A DNA stretch of 64,000 bases from Tubulanus polymorphus (taxonomy: Eukaryota > Nemertea > Palaeonemertea > Tubulaniformes > Tubulanidae). The position numbers and the translations under genes are program-made. Numbering within the stretch: position 1 is the stretch's first letter; every line of letters starts with the position of its first letter. Below are positions 1 through 10,030 of this stretch, one piece after another. The stretch spans positions 17,254,450 to 17,318,449 of the forward strand of contig NC_134029.1 of NCBI RefSeq assembly GCF_964204645.1, written 5' to 3'. The notes under the pieces are model-generated. The model was not told the origin of the DNA. It did no database searches and saw nothing but the letters and a program-made list of their open reading frames with translations.

Positions 1-599
1 CACAATATCTGTATTGTACACAATGTCGTATTAGAAGTATGCCAGCACTACGCTATGGCTGGATATAGCAATTGTAAGTTATCAAATTATCACAATTTTC
101 CGCTAATTGTATTGTATTGTTACTCATTTAGTTGTTTTTGTATTGTAGCAAACCAATACTCGGTACTCGTTATTTTGCAGTCGTTAATAAAATCCGAGTT
201 GAAGCTATTCCGTCGTTTTCGTTGATCGTAGTTGCTGACAACGTTAATGTCGATAAATTTATTTTTCAAATTTTCATTCGTCTACTTCTCAAATAGTTAT
301 GTGTCCTCGATAATTGTTCCCGTAATACCTGCAACGGATTTCAAACTATCCTCAGTAATCCAATTCATAGTTGAAGCAGGCATGAATTCATCAATTCAAT
401 CACAATGTGAAAAAAACTGGGAAGACTCAAATCTAATTTATTAAACAGTCACAGAGTAATCCTTTATTATTTATTTGAATTCATCTTTCATCTATTCAAC
501 TTGGTAAGGTATATCGATTCTATATGAACTGAATTTACAAAGAAATTAATTCGATGACTCAAACCTCACAGTGAAACTTATCTTTGAAGAAATGGGGCA
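1..599. other. Upstream region of the first GPCR, no gene recognised
   Basis: No coding sequence, RNA gene or clear repeat is visible. A short open frame at 232-444 lacks an ATG start and resembles nothing known to me. Because the GPCR at 600 is read without introns, this stretch probably holds its promoter and 5' untranslated region, but no specific element can be named. Confidence 0.4.
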
Positions 600-1631
600 A
601 TGATAACAGTGAATAGCTCCCGTCAGTGTCCACTGCAGCCGTTCGCGCCAATTATTTTAACATCGATGGCAATTCTACCGACAGGAATAATGGGTGTAAT
701 ACTGGATTTGATCACAGTATTTGTCTATCGTCGCATTGCCAGATCCCAATCAAATAAAGGCTTTCACTCATCCAGTTGGCTTATGCAGGTATGGGCTGGT
801 TTAGATGCGGTGACGCTTTCTACGAGTTATTTGGGTATTTCACTTCAGTTCGCGGCTGCGCTTGTTGCGTACGGTAAACTTGCATTTAAAATTCACAAAG
901 GCAGCATTTTCCCATACTTCTTCCTGACCGTTCCAGCTGGATTCGGAACGGTGCTCGTGACTACGGAGCCGTGGATGATCGCGTTGCTTACATTTGATAG
1001 ATTTTTGCACGTTTACGATCCCTTTAGAGCACCTCAGTGGACCAGCAAATTCAACCTTTCGTTTAGTATCAGTTTTATATTATTTTGTTCCACTTTTCTG
1101 TTGGTTTTACTTGTCATACCGTTTCCTGAATTCAAACCAATGACCAGCATTGAGCTAATCCCATTCAGTTGCCCTTACGGATTACCCGGTTATGAAATAT
1201 TTTGGAGAAGAAATAACCTGGAGAAATTTCTATCGAGAATTCGTATTGGTATATACGGTGTATTAATACCCGTATCAATCATATTAATGTTCAATATTGG
1301 TATTCTGATATTAGTTTCTAAAAGTGTCATTTCGATTAAACGAAATATCAATGTTCATAAGTCACACAATGTCCGAGCAACCGTTGTCGTAATTTCGATT
1401 GTATTTAGTTACCTGTTACTTAAGGGACCCGCTGCAATGATACATATTTATCAGGGTGTCACGCCAGAAGGTATCGCCTTAAAAACCCTGTACAAGCGAC
1501 CGTGGCTGTATGCGTGTATACGGAACATCGGTTCTTTTACCAGTATCGTCAATTTTATAGTTTTTTCATTCATAAACCCTACATTTAAAAAGGAACTCCG
1601 ACACACATTGTGCAACAGGAGAATAAGATAA
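600..1631 (+). CDS. Class A (rhodopsin-like) GPCR, intronless
   Basis: A 343-residue seven-helix receptor for the plasma membrane. Predicted helices lie near residues 17-44, 60-83, 108-132, 152-175, 213-240, 258-284 and 303-326. N5-S-S is an N-glycosylation site in the short outside tail. The helix 3 end carries DRF (133-135), a variant of DRY, followed by LHVYDPFRAP. Helix 7 carries NFIVFSFINPTFKKEL (318-333), so the usual NPxxY is degenerate. Helix 1 lacks the usual Asn (GVILDL). ATG 600 is the first Met of the frame. The pattern fits the large lineage-specific, peptide-receptor-like (FMRFamide-receptor-like) families of invertebrates; ligand unknown. The final 195 coding bases are repeated immediately downstream. 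Confidence 0.8.
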   Translation: MITVNSSRQCPLQPFAPIILTSMAILPTGIMGVILDLITVFVYRRIARSQSNKGFHSSSWLMQVWAGLDAVTLSTSYLGISLQFAAALVAYGKLAFKIHKGSIFPYFFLTVPAGFGTVLVTTEPWMIALLTFDRFLHVYDPFRAPQWTSKFNLSFSISFILFCSTFLLVLLVIPFPEFKPMTSIELIPFSCPYGLPGYEIFWRRNNLEKFLSRIRIGIYGVLIPVSIILMFNIGILILVSKSVISIKRNINVHKSHNVRATVVVISIVFSYLLLKGPAAMIHIYQGVTPEGIALKTLYKRPWLYACIRNIGSFTSIVNFIVFSFINPTFKKELRHTLCNRRIR

Positions 1632-1632
1632 G

Positions 1633-1665
1633 AATATAGCTGCAAAGCAGCGATAACGGGTTTCT
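1633..1665 (-). repeat. Loop-variable hairpin motif, copy 1
   Basis: Reading on the minus strand, the 33-nt motif is AGAAACCCGTTATCGCTGC then a 3-nt loop (TTT) then GCAGCTATATT. Five bp of perfect stem (GCTGC/GCAGC) are flanked by near-pairing TAT/ATA. It starts just after the receptor stop codon. Five more copies occur in the window. Confidence 0.8.
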
Positions 1666-1747
1666 GCCTTGGTACCTTGCAGAGTTAAATGTCGTACTAG
1701 GAAGCTTGCAAGCAAACAAAATCACTCGGGAGTGAAAATCACTCATA

Positions 1748-1942
1748 ATGATACATATTTATCAGGGTGTCACGCCAGAAGGTATCGCCTTAAAAACCCT
1801 GTACAAGCGACCGTGGCTGTATGCGTGTATACGGAACATCGGTTCTTTTACCAATATCGTCAATTTTATAGTTTTTTCATTCATAAACCCTACATTTAAA
1901 AAGGAACTCCGACACACGTTGTGCAACAGGAGAATAAGATAA
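1748..1942 (+). pseudogene. Duplicated 3' end of the GPCR gene (helix 7 and tail only)
   Basis: This open frame of 64 residues copies the last 64 residues of the receptor at 600-1631, with one visible residue change (Ser to Asn near the start of helix 7). It arose from the 311-bp tandem duplication. It has no upstream helices and cannot form a receptor by itself. If the transcript of the upstream gene runs on, it would sit in the 3' untranslated region. Confidence 0.85.
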
Positions 1943-1943
1943 G

Positions 1944-1976
1944 AATATAGCTGCAAAGCAGCGATAACGGGTTTCT
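1944..1976 (-). repeat. Loop-variable hairpin motif, copy 2
   Basis: Identical to copy 1; it was carried along by the 311-bp tandem duplication and is therefore not an independent copy. Loop TTT. Confidence 0.8.
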
Positions 1977-2085
1977 GCCTTGGTACCTTGCAGAGTTAAA
2001 TCTCGTACTAGGAAGCTTGCAAGCAAAAAAAATCACTGAAATCAGTTCATGACGTACCGCTTTTTTGAAGGAGCGCCAGCTAAGG

Positions 2086-2852
2086 GTCACCACATAACAT
2101 ATCGTTGACCCACATGGCTACTAAGTGCAAAGTACTATTGTACCAAGTTAAGGGAATATAACCCCACGAGAATAACGGTGATACGGTATTTTTACCATTC
2201 CCTAGTGGCATTTGTATGAACTAATTTAGCTGGTTAGCGTACTAGGTATGTATAGTAACTATACAATATATGTATATGTACTCACACCAGGTTTTGTGAT
2301 TATCTATAATAAAATGGATGAATTACACTCGAAAAACGTATGCTAGAATGAGTTTAAAAGTTTACGCCCCTAGTGGTTGAAATAGGAACTAATTATTTGA
2401 GGGGTTCGTTGTATTTCACATCCTGGTACATGTGAATTAATTTTCATAGAAATCCCTTTATCCACTTAGTAGATATCAATACAAATGCATTTCCAGCGAC
2501 TTGTAGGTGGCGCTACTGGAGAACCACATAAGTTACCTACTTAAACTATGCATCAATACAAGTATCTTGTAAAGGGCTACTAACCACACATTGCAACCAC
2601 GATTCTATGATAGGTTTTGTGATTTTCTTAATAAACAGTGGGTAAATAGGAACTAATTATGTGCGGGGTTTGCTGTATTTAGTAACCAGGTACATATGTA
2701 TAATTTTTTATAGAAATCTATTTATACGCATAGTAGTCGATATAGATGAAAATGCGTTATCCAGCATTTTACAGGTGGTGCTACTGGAGAACAATGTCAG
2801 TTACATAGTTAAACCATACATCAATACAAGCGTCTTGTAAAGGGCTACTGAC
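2086..2852 (+). repeat. Dispersed repeat with two internal units
   Basis: Two diverged units share GGTGGCGCTACTGGAGAAC (2508) and GGTGGTGCTACTGGAGAAC (2775), each followed by ATCAATACAAG and CTTGTAAAGGGCTACT. The same family occurs in reverse orientation at about 35163-35990. No coding sequence is seen; probably a non-autonomous transposon or satellite-like repeat. Confidence 0.7.
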
Positions 2853-2892
2853 CACGTCAGTCCATGACTATTTCCGAAGCTAAATATGTGGA

Positions 2893-3683
2893 TCCAAGGC
2901 TGGCTAATGTCGACATGCAACGCGACGCCTACCAACTGGGTTTATCGCCGATTAGCGGCAACTAGCGGCCTACGAGGGCCGCCAGTTACTGCTCTATCGA
3001 TTCGACATAAAGCGGCTTGCGACGGCAACCCGACGCTTACCGACTCGTCGCAAGCCGTAGCCGGCTAGATGCCCATGTTCTACTCCGGCCTACGGTAGGC
3101 GGACAGTTCTTTCGATCGCAGCCGACATAAGCTCATCTGCGACGCGACGGAACTGAGCGCAGGGGTTCCAGCCAATGAGAGACCGCATATACATAGTACA
3201 AATTATCACCGCTAGTCAGCGTCATTCGTTATTAGTCATAAACTTTCAAATTCAAGTAGTTCAAAACGTAAACCAAACCTTCAGCACGACAGAGGTCTGG
3301 ACCGAAGATCTTCTAGAAACGAAATTGGTAGAATTATGGTGTGAGCGGCCATCTTTATATGATGTCGCTAGCACGTATTCAAAACAGAATCAGAAAGATC
3401 AAAGACTTAAAGAAATAGCTTTCTGATAGAAATATATTTCCTAATAATTCAAATTTATTCTCAAATTGCTTATCACGTGACCATTTGAGCCGTTGCAGTT
3501 GCTAGTAATCGCAAGCGACATAAGCAGGGAAGCAACTGGGAGGATCTCATATCCTGCTAGTCGGCCTCAGTTGCTGCGAATCGGAGCGCAGTCGACATAA
3601 GCTGGGCTGCGATCGCGGTTGCTCTCAGTTGCGTCGGTAGGAGTCGGTAGGCGTCGCGTTGCTTGTCGACATAAGCCTGCCTT
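2893..3683. mobile_element. PIF/Harbinger-like non-autonomous element (candidate)
   Basis: Terminal inverted repeats of about 38 bp: the left end (2893-2930) starts AAGGCTGGCTAATGTCGACA and the right end, read on the minus strand from 3683, starts AAGGCAGGCTTATGTCGACA; about 35 of 38 positions agree. The ends and several internal copies of TCGACATAAGC are GC-rich, unlike the AT-rich centre (3180-3480). The style resembles the MITE at 47920-48272, which has a clean TAA target duplication; here the flanks are CCA and TAA, so the duplication is not intact. Superfamily is inferred. Confidence 0.6.
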
Positions 3684-5370
3684 AAGGGCTACCACATAAA
3701 AAAGTACTGATATACCAAGTCTAGTCAAAATGACTTAACCGAATATATGGTGCTTTCAATGTCCCTTGGTGGCAGTTGCATGAACTTGGTAAAGTCTCAC
3801 ATCGAGGCAGAGAAAGAAATATTTCCGGGAAAGATTAAAAGACGCAAAACAAACATACTTATTGTTCGCTTTTTTTCCTATCCTTAATTTAAAAGTGAAG
3901 TATTGTCATGAACAATTAATTAATTTTTGATGATCAATTAATTCTGTGGTTTTCTTTCTTAATTTACATTTGATTTGATATTTACATTTGATTTGGAAGG
4001 TCATCTTGCTCAGGAGTCAGTTTGTCAAAGCATCGAAAAAATGTTGTTTAATTCTCAGTTGCAGCGGGGGCAGGGCGGTCATTATTTTGCCAACTTATCC
4101 AAATTACACTTACACAACCCAATGTGTTTCACTGTGTAAACTCCATCGTACTCGGCATTAGCGGGACGTTGAGGAATTGAATTTTAGCCACCTGGACCCT
4201 CGGCTTGATTCGAGCAACGACCTTAACTGAATTCACAGAATTGGATTATGAGTCTAGTATTTTCTAAATTTCCGAATGCTTTTTCTGGTTTGATCAATTC
4301 CAATTCAATCTTGAAATTTACAAATAATTTGTCAAATAGATTTTTATTTTATTGAAAGAAAATCTACTGAATACAGATTTTGAAATTAATTATGTGTCGA
4401 TTTATCCAGACGAAATAACTACAGCAAAATCAACTGAGGATCAACAAGGCGAAGTTTTCATTTATCTTCGGATAATTTGACTACCCCTGATGATGATACA
4501 TGCATTTTGGCGACACATTTTGAAACCTCAACGCTTTATCTACCCGCGCCGATTAGACAGCCACAGTCGATTTTCATGCCATCTGACCTCTTTCTACCTG
4601 TAATTAAGCAATCAAATGTAATAGTTACTCAGTTATATAATATCGTAGAGGAGCGAAAGAAAGTATCATAGAATGTGTATCATATCATTCAATGTGATTG
4701 CGATAATGAATTTAAAAGTTTAATCCTAATAATAAACCTTTGAATATGTTAGTTTTATAATCATTTTTAAAATATTTAACTTTTAAATGATTAAATCAAA
4801 TAACAATTTAACATTTTATCAATTTAACAGTTCATTAACTAATTTCACAATGTTTTAACTATTATATATTTGAAATTTTCAAATTACTCATACAGCTTAA
4901 TCTTTTTTTAATATAGAATTATTATTCTTTCCATAATTGATATGTTTAATTGTGATGATATTTGATCAATCATAGTAATATCATCGATTTTAAATTGGCT
5001 TCCATACACTAAATTTGTTGCTGAGATATAATTTCTAATGTTAAATAATGAAAATAAGTTATCAATTTCAGACGATTTCTTCTCATTTCGCCTTTGGCCT
5101 AGGTGACCGAACACTAGCGCTCTTAGCGGTTGCGGCAAACATTTAAATCATGTGAATAGAAGTATTCGCGAAATCGAAAATTTCAGGTGGCCTTACCTGG
5201 CCAATAATTTTGCTGATTATGATTTTTTCCCGAACGAAGGTTGTTCAAAAACCTTAGCTAGGCCCAATCCTCCCATAAATAAGGGTAAAAAAATATTCTA
5301 GAGGGAAAGGTTTCAGCGAACTCAAACTCTTTTTTAATTTTTAACTTTTTAACTTTTTAAAATAAGAATT
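3684..5370. other. Intergenic, no gene recognised
   Basis: Moderately AT-rich sequence without recognisable genes. A 64-residue open frame at 4477-4671 has ordinary base composition (PDDDTCILATHFETSTLYLP in its middle) and could be a decayed exon, but no family is recognised and no splice sites support it. Composition becomes markedly more AT-rich toward 5340, where virus-like fragment I begins. Confidence 0.4.
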
Positions 5371-5380
5371 TAATATATAA

Positions 5381-5717
5381 ATGAGGTGCTCAAAGTAATT
5401 AAAGATCCCGCGAAAGAAATGAATAATAAATACATGAATTCAATACTATATTTTTTAACTGCTAATAATAATTTAGCTGATATTTCAGGAGTAAATATAG
5501 ATTAGTATTATAAATCGGATAGAAATTAATTAATTGAAACGTCAGATATATTTTGCGATAATATAATGCTATATAAAATCATGTTAGAAAAAGAAATTAT
5601 TAATGATAATAGAACAACTTTTCTTAACGTTAATCAGAGAAAGATAACACATTATGAAATTAAAGAATGTTTTAATCAAGGAAATATTATATTAGATGAA
5701 AACATGAAAACAGCATG
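5381..5717 (+). pseudogene. Unknown AT-rich element gene remnant
   Basis: After TATATAA and an ATG at 5381, a coding-looking frame (one base out of register with that ATG) reads VIKDPAKEMNNKYMNSILYF and continues with two in-frame stops near 5500 and 5530 to about 5717. It then joins directly to the polymerase tail. No family is recognised. In the fuller polymerase gene at 60-63.9 kb this sequence does not precede the tail, so the junction looks like a deletion or rearrangement inside the element. Confidence 0.45.
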
Positions 5718-6160
5718 AAAACATCATTTCGACTTAAGTAATTATCCTAAAAATCATTAATTGTTTGACAATGACAATAAAAAGGTTGCCGGTAAATTCA
5801 AAGATGAATTAGGCGGTGAAGAAATGATAGAGTTCATAGGTATTAGATCTAAAATGTATACTTATAAAACTAAAGAACATGAATCAAAGAAATTACCAAA
5901 AGTGTAGTAGAAAAGAATATTCATTTCAAAGATTACATCAATTGTATATTCAATGAAGAAGTTAGAAAACATAAGATGAAATGTTTAAGATCTGAGTACC
6001 ACGAAATGTTTATTGAAGAAATAGAAAAGATGATAAAAAATGTATTTTAGATGATGGAATTCATACAGTCGCGGATGGTTGTAATTTAGATGAATACTTA
6101 AAGTTCAAAAGAGAAGAAACACAAGAGAATGAAATTATGAAAAGAACTCTAGCATGTTAA
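5718..6160 (+). pseudogene. C-terminal remnant of family B DNA polymerase (protein-primed type)
   Basis: This stretch matches the last 150 or so residues of the polymerase gene at 63430-63902: KFKDELGGEEMIEFIGIRSK and YKTKEHE are nearly unchanged. It lies downstream of polymerase motif C, so none of the three catalytic motifs is present. A stop at about 5718, another at about 5757 and a frameshift near 5890 disable it. Compared with the 63.5 kb copy, the Glu codon of EEMIEF is intact here, where the other copy has a stop. It is followed, after about 30 bp, by the next element gene, as in the other copy. Confidence 0.8.
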
Positions 6161-6190
6161 TCAATTTTGATAAAAAAATTTGTTATTAAA

Positions 6191-6562
6191 ATGGAGAGTA
6201 AACAAGTACACAGTGAGAAAAACAAATCATTTCTAGATAGAATCTTTTATACTACCAATAAACTGTGTACTAACAATGCTAGATCAGTAGATTATAAATT
6301 TAAAAAGTTAACAGAACTAACAATTCATAAGAAATATTTAATTACAAGTATTGAAACAATTACTAACAAATATGGAGTTAAATTAGTTATTCATTTAGAA
6401 TATGAAGGATTGAAAGGAAATAAATATAAATTCAGAACATATTTACCAGATAGATTTCATAGATAATCAAGTGAAGATCTAGAAGAATTATGTTCAGGTG
6501 ATTTCTATTACATATACAAAGGTATGAATGAAAAAGGACACCATGAAATAGAATTCGAATAA
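6191..6562 (+). pseudogene. Small element protein, possibly OB-fold single-strand DNA binder
   Basis: Start ATG 6191 is preceded by GTTATTAAA. The frame runs 91 residues to an in-frame TAA at 6464-6466 and then on in the same frame to a second stop at 6560-6562. The central part (HKKYLITSIETITNKYGVKL, then VIHLEYEG and FRTYLPDRF) has the alternating-strand look of an OB-fold single-strand DNA-binding protein, which would suit its place right after the polymerase; this is inference from pattern only. The same gene starts again at 63932 in fragment III (MESKQTHSENNK). Confidence 0.55.
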
Positions 6563-6565
6563 AAT

Positions 6566-6579
6566 ACATTAAATAAATG
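6566..6579 (+). promoter_or_regulatory. Start-site motif, CATTAAATAA-ATG
   Basis: TAAATAA abuts the ATG of the capsid-like gene. The same arrangement occurs at 7715, 7957, 8431 and 45771, which suggests a promoter or transcription start overlapping the start codon. Confidence 0.45.
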
Positions 6580-7428
6580 CAAGATAAATTAAAAGAATAT
6601 AGAATATTTGTTGATTCTAGAAAACTGTTAAATTCTAAATCGCATAATTTACTAGTACAATTAGATAGAGAATTTAGAAATTTTGTAGATTTGAAATTAG
6701 TAAATGTAATGTTTATGTAATTCTTTTTATAATATATCGGATAAAACTTTCGAACATAGAAGGTTTATGATTTATTTGAGAAATAAAAATAAATGGTTTC
6801 ATCTATTTCTAAAACCAGGATTATATAATTTAGAATCATTAGCGCAGGAAATTAATGGAAGAGCTCCGTTGAAAATCGGGGGCACTACTCTGCTGAATTT
6901 GAAATTAAATTCAATAAAATTGATAGTTCTAATATAATAAGAATAAAGTTATCTAATGAACAACATAAATTTATGGTAAACAAACCAGTAGCTAAAATGT
7001 TAGGAGTTAAACCGCATATTGTTATTGGAAATGCAGAAGGTAGCTCAAATATAATACCTTTTACGCACTTTTATATTTATTGCAATTTAATTGATCCTAC
7101 AAAAACATTTGAAGCAACTAAAGATACAATTTGTAATTCTAGTTTATTAAATATTTTACCATTAAAAAATGTTACACAATTTGGAACTCAAATAAATTAT
7201 AATTTAACTGAATGTGATTTTAAACCTTGTATTCCACAATTTAATAATTTTAAATTAGAAGTAAGAAATCATAATGGATACTTAATTGATTTAAATAATT
7301 TTCCTGTAATTTATGAATTAGTTATAAGATGTAAAGAAAAATTTTTTCACTATATAAATGAATTAACAGTAGGACCGAGTATATGCTTTGGGTTTGATTT
7401 GAAACGTGAGAAAGAAGTGAAATTTTAA
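6577..7428 (+). pseudogene. Capsid-like (jelly-roll?) element protein, broken
   Basis: Start ATG 6577 directly follows CATTAAATAA. Codons 1-47 are open, then a TAA at 6718 and frameshifts between about 6720 and 6890; the last 151 residues (6973-7428) are open in the original frame, about 283 codons in all. The C-terminal part (FKLEVRNHNGYLIDLNNFPV, then IYELVIRC) resembles the C-terminal strand pattern of single jelly-roll or capsid-like proteins that accompany PolB in virus-like elements of invertebrates. A structural role is inferred from this pattern and from position; no database comparison was possible. Confidence 0.5.
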
Positions 7429-7437
7429 ATTAATGAT

Positions 7438-7632
7438 GTGATAACTCATATCAAAAATATTGCATTTTTAAATGAAACAACATTTGATTATGAAACAACA
7501 ATAAATAAAGAAACTTTAAATGTAGAAAAGATCACTGATTTAATTAGAGAATCTTTAAGATTTTATGAATTAGATGAAGATTTTATTATCGATGATATTA
7601 AAAGAATAATAACTGAAATATATGAAAATTAA
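7438..7632 (+). CDS. Small acidic element protein, unknown
   Basis: Open frame of about 64 residues rich in Ile, Glu and Asp (DLIRESLRFYELDEDFIIDD in the centre). There is no ATG at its start: ATGATG at 7433-7438 is out of frame or closed by a stop, so a small deletion near the start is likely. It lies 10 bp after the capsid-like gene and 80 bp before the next one, as expected in a compact viral-type gene row. Function not recognised. Confidence 0.45.
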   Translation: MITHIKNIAFLNETTFDYETTINKETLNVEKITDLIRESLRFYELDEDFIIDDIKRIITEIYEN

Positions 7633-7699
7633 ACTAATAATATCATAAATGTTGAAATAATTATAACTAAGTTAACTAAATATTTTGAAGATAATAATT

Positions 7700-7717
7700 T
7701 TTTTTGATAAATAAATG
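7700..7717 (+). promoter_or_regulatory. Start-site motif, T-run GATAAATAA-ATG
   Basis: A run of eight T followed by GATAAATAA and ATG. Same layout as at 7957 and 8431. Confidence 0.45.
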
Positions 7718-7942
7718 AATGATAATCAGCGGATAATAAATGGATTATATAATGGAGCATTACTATCAGTTGGAACTGTTGGTTATACAATGGTATTAAA
7801 AAAAGTATTCAAAATTGGAAGTATTAATGTTGATAAATTTGAAATAAATGATATTTTAAAATTAACGTTAGCAGTTACTTTATCTAATTTAACAATTGAT
7901 TATTTGGAAAAACAAAAATATATTCCTCCTATAAATCCATAA
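7715..7942 (+). CDS. Small two-span membrane protein of the element
   Basis: A 75-residue protein with two hydrophobic segments, near residues 12-27 (GALLSVGTVGYTMVLKK) and 43-60 (DILKLTLAVTLSNLTIDY). The start ATG 7715 is preceded by TTTTTTTTGATAAATAA. The frame is intact despite the decay of its neighbours. It and the next gene, 14 bp downstream, look like a pair of small virion-membrane or assembly proteins; that role is inferred. Confidence 0.6.
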   Translation: MNDNQRIINGLYNGALLSVGTVGYTMVLKKVFKIGSINVDKFEINDILKLTLAVTLSNLTIDYLEKQKYIPPINP

Positions 7943-7959
7943 TTTTTGTTAAATAAATG
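7942..7959 (+). promoter_or_regulatory. Start-site motif, T-run GTTAAATAA-ATGG
   Basis: TTTTTGTTAAATAAATGG. The motif sits in the 14-bp gap between two genes and so can only serve the downstream one. Confidence 0.5.
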
Positions 7960-8379
7960 GCTTCTGCAATTATAACTATTATAAGATCGGCAATTGTTAA
8001 CGCTTTAGCATTTACTGGTGGGGGATATTTGTTTAAGCATATCGATAAAAATAGTTCATTAGCAGAACAAAGAAGACATAACTTAGCGTTAGAGAAATAT
8101 AATAAAGCAGCAGAAGAGTATAGAGAAAAAAGACAAAACTATATGGATTATATTAACAAAGAATTATATAACCAAAATATTTCACATAGAGATTTTAAAT
8201 CATTCGATGATGCAATGAGTTTATATAATGCAGTAACAAATCATGAAAGATTACATCTATGTAAACCTAAATTATCAGATTATTATACACCAAGTAAAGA
8301 ACAACAGAAATATGAAATAATTTGGATTTTATGTGGAACAGTTATTGTAATATTTGTTGCGGATAAATTTACTCATTAA
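7957..8379 (+). CDS. Membrane protein with coiled-coil middle, element gene
   Basis: A 140-residue protein starting at ATG 7957 right after TTTTTGTTAAATAA. It has an N-terminal hydrophobic segment (about 5-28), a charged helical middle (EQRRHNLALEKYNKAAEEYR, about 37-60), a His/Lys-rich section, and a C-terminal membrane segment (about 118-137, IIWILCGTVIVIFVADKF). The frame is intact. It is part of the row of small genes of fragment I. Function unknown; a structural membrane protein of a virus-like particle is plausible. Confidence 0.6.
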   Translation: MASAIITIIRSAIVNALAFTGGGYLFKHIDKNSSLAEQRRHNLALEKYNKAAEEYREKRQNYMDYINKELYNQNISHRDFKSFDDAMSLYNAVTNHERLHLCKPKLSDYYTPSKEQQKYEIIWILCGTVIVIFVADKFTH

Positions 8380-8413
8380 TTGCTTATTAATTTGTTGCTT
8401 ATTAATTATATAT

Positions 8414-8433
8414 TATTTTTTGTTAAATAAATG
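8414..8433 (+). promoter_or_regulatory. Start-site motif, T-run GTTAAATAA-ATGG
   Basis: TTTTTTGTTAAATAAATGG, practically the same as at 7942-7959 although the genes they precede are unrelated in sequence. That makes descent by gene duplication unlikely and favours a shared control signal. Confidence 0.5.
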
Positions 8434-8859
8434 GATGATAAAGTTGATAATATTGATATTATATCTCATGATATCAGTAAAACTAAATTAAAATCATATT
8501 TTGAAAAACAGATATTAGAATTTGAAAATGATTTAAAAGTTAAAAAGAAAAAATATTTAAAAAGAAAACTATATATTACTTTATTATTAGTGGTTCAGTT
8601 ACAATAAGTCCTGTAATAACATTTTTAGCAATATTTTCACCATTGACACCTTTAGCTATATCAATTCGTGTGCTCGGATTATCATCGAGTGTTTTAACCG
8701 GAATAAGTTCAAAATTAAATATAAAAGGTAATAAAGAAAAAATCTAATATAAAAGAAATAAATAAATCATAAAATACATTAGATTATATAATAAGTTTAA
8801 ATGGTAATATAACAATTGAAGAACAAGATAAATTATTAAAAAAATTAATTAATTATTAA
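8431..8859 (+). pseudogene. Membrane protein of the element, frameshifted
   Basis: Start ATG 8431 follows TTTTTTGTTAAATAA. The first 60 codons are charged and Lys-rich (coiled-coil like), then a frameshift near 8590 moves into a frame with a hydrophobic stretch (SPVITFLAIFSPLTPLAISI) and a further frameshift/stop near 8747 precedes a short helical tail ending at 8859. The domain order charged coil, membrane segment, helical tail is readable, but the gene is broken. Function unknown. Confidence 0.5.
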
Positions 8860-8875
8860 TTTTCTTATTATATAA

Positions 8876-10030
8876 ATGGTAGATAGTTTTCCAAAAGCTT
8901 TTCAATATAAAAAAATCAATTAAATATAATATTCCAGCAATAGATTTTAATAAAAATATTACATATAGAAATGAAGTTTTTAAATCATTAATTAATTTAG
9001 ATATTTATGTTACTGAAACTAATAATTTTAATGCAAAGATGGAAAATATATTTCATGTATATTTAATTAATTTAAAAAAAATGAAAGATGAAAAACAATG
9101 GGTATTAAAATCTAATATGAAGTATTGGCAGAACCAATTAAATTTTTCAGTTTATTGCGCAACAACAGGTTGTGGAATTAGTTGGAATGATCCTTTAAAT
9201 AATTCAAAATATAAATCAATTCAAAGTTTATTTAGATTTCATACTTATTTTCAAAGAAGATTAATAATAAATGAATTAGAGGGTCCTTTACCAACTCTAG
9301 ATAATTTAAAGAATTAGACAATATTATTAATTTATCAAAGTTTTATAAAGTTTGTAATGAATTTAATATAAGTATAAATAATTTTGTTTTAGAACAAAAA
9401 TTGGAACAATAAGATCACTTCCTTGCCTTAAAAATGTTGCACAATATTGCGCACTTCCCTTACCAATTAAAAGTTTTTACAATATCTATAAAATTAAATT
9501 AGGTTATGGTAAAATAGAAAATATGGATTTAGAAACCTTAAATATCATTAAATTACCGAAATTTTGTCATCATTTAAAACAAGAAAAAAATAATGGTTGG
9601 GTTTATTTCATTTTAGAAAATAGTGAAGGATTTACTAAAATCAGGTATACAAAGAATAAATCGATCAATTAGAACCTATTTGATTTGCATACTAGGATCA
9701 CAGGTTGAAACAAGATCCCCAGTAATTGGAAATTTAAATACATCATTTGATACAGAAAAACAATTTAAAGTTTTATTTGAAGATTCTATTCATAATGATA
9801 AAAATAAATCTATTCCAGAAAACATTATAAGATACCAAAATTATTTAGATCAATCACATGTTAGATTGAATTATTGTATTGGTCCTAATTTATTAATTAT
9901 TTCTGATGATTTAATATTAAAGATGGGAAATATAATTGTTTATGATAATTTGATTAAAACTGCAACAATAAATAATAAGTTTGGAATAAATGATATAAAT
10001 AAAAAAAATTATCACTGCCCCAAAACGAAT
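8876..10030 (+). pseudogene. Large conserved-looking element protein, broken
   Basis: Start ATG 8876 follows TTATTATATAA. Readable pieces lie in several frames: 9039-9317 (with YCATTGCGISWNDPLN), a section to about 9600, and 9623-10039 (with IQRINRSIRTYLICILGSQV and FKVLFEDSIHN). Together about 380 residues in a consistent order, separated by at least three frameshifts or stops. It is the largest non-polymerase gene of the fragment, has no membrane segments and therefore is a candidate for the main structural protein, but no fold signature is clear to me. Confidence 0.5.

Larger units (their letters stand above)
1437..2035 (+). repeat. Recent tandem duplication, 311-bp unit
   Basis: The sequence from 1437 to about 1725 recurs at 1748 to about 2035, an offset of 311 bp, with about four substitutions over roughly 285 bp. 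The unit carries the third outside loop, helix 7, the tail and the stop codon of the GPCR, plus about 100 bp of 3' flank that includes a hairpin motif. About 20 bp at 1726-1747 (CACTCGGGAGTG and neighbours) appear only between the copies. Confidence 0.92.
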
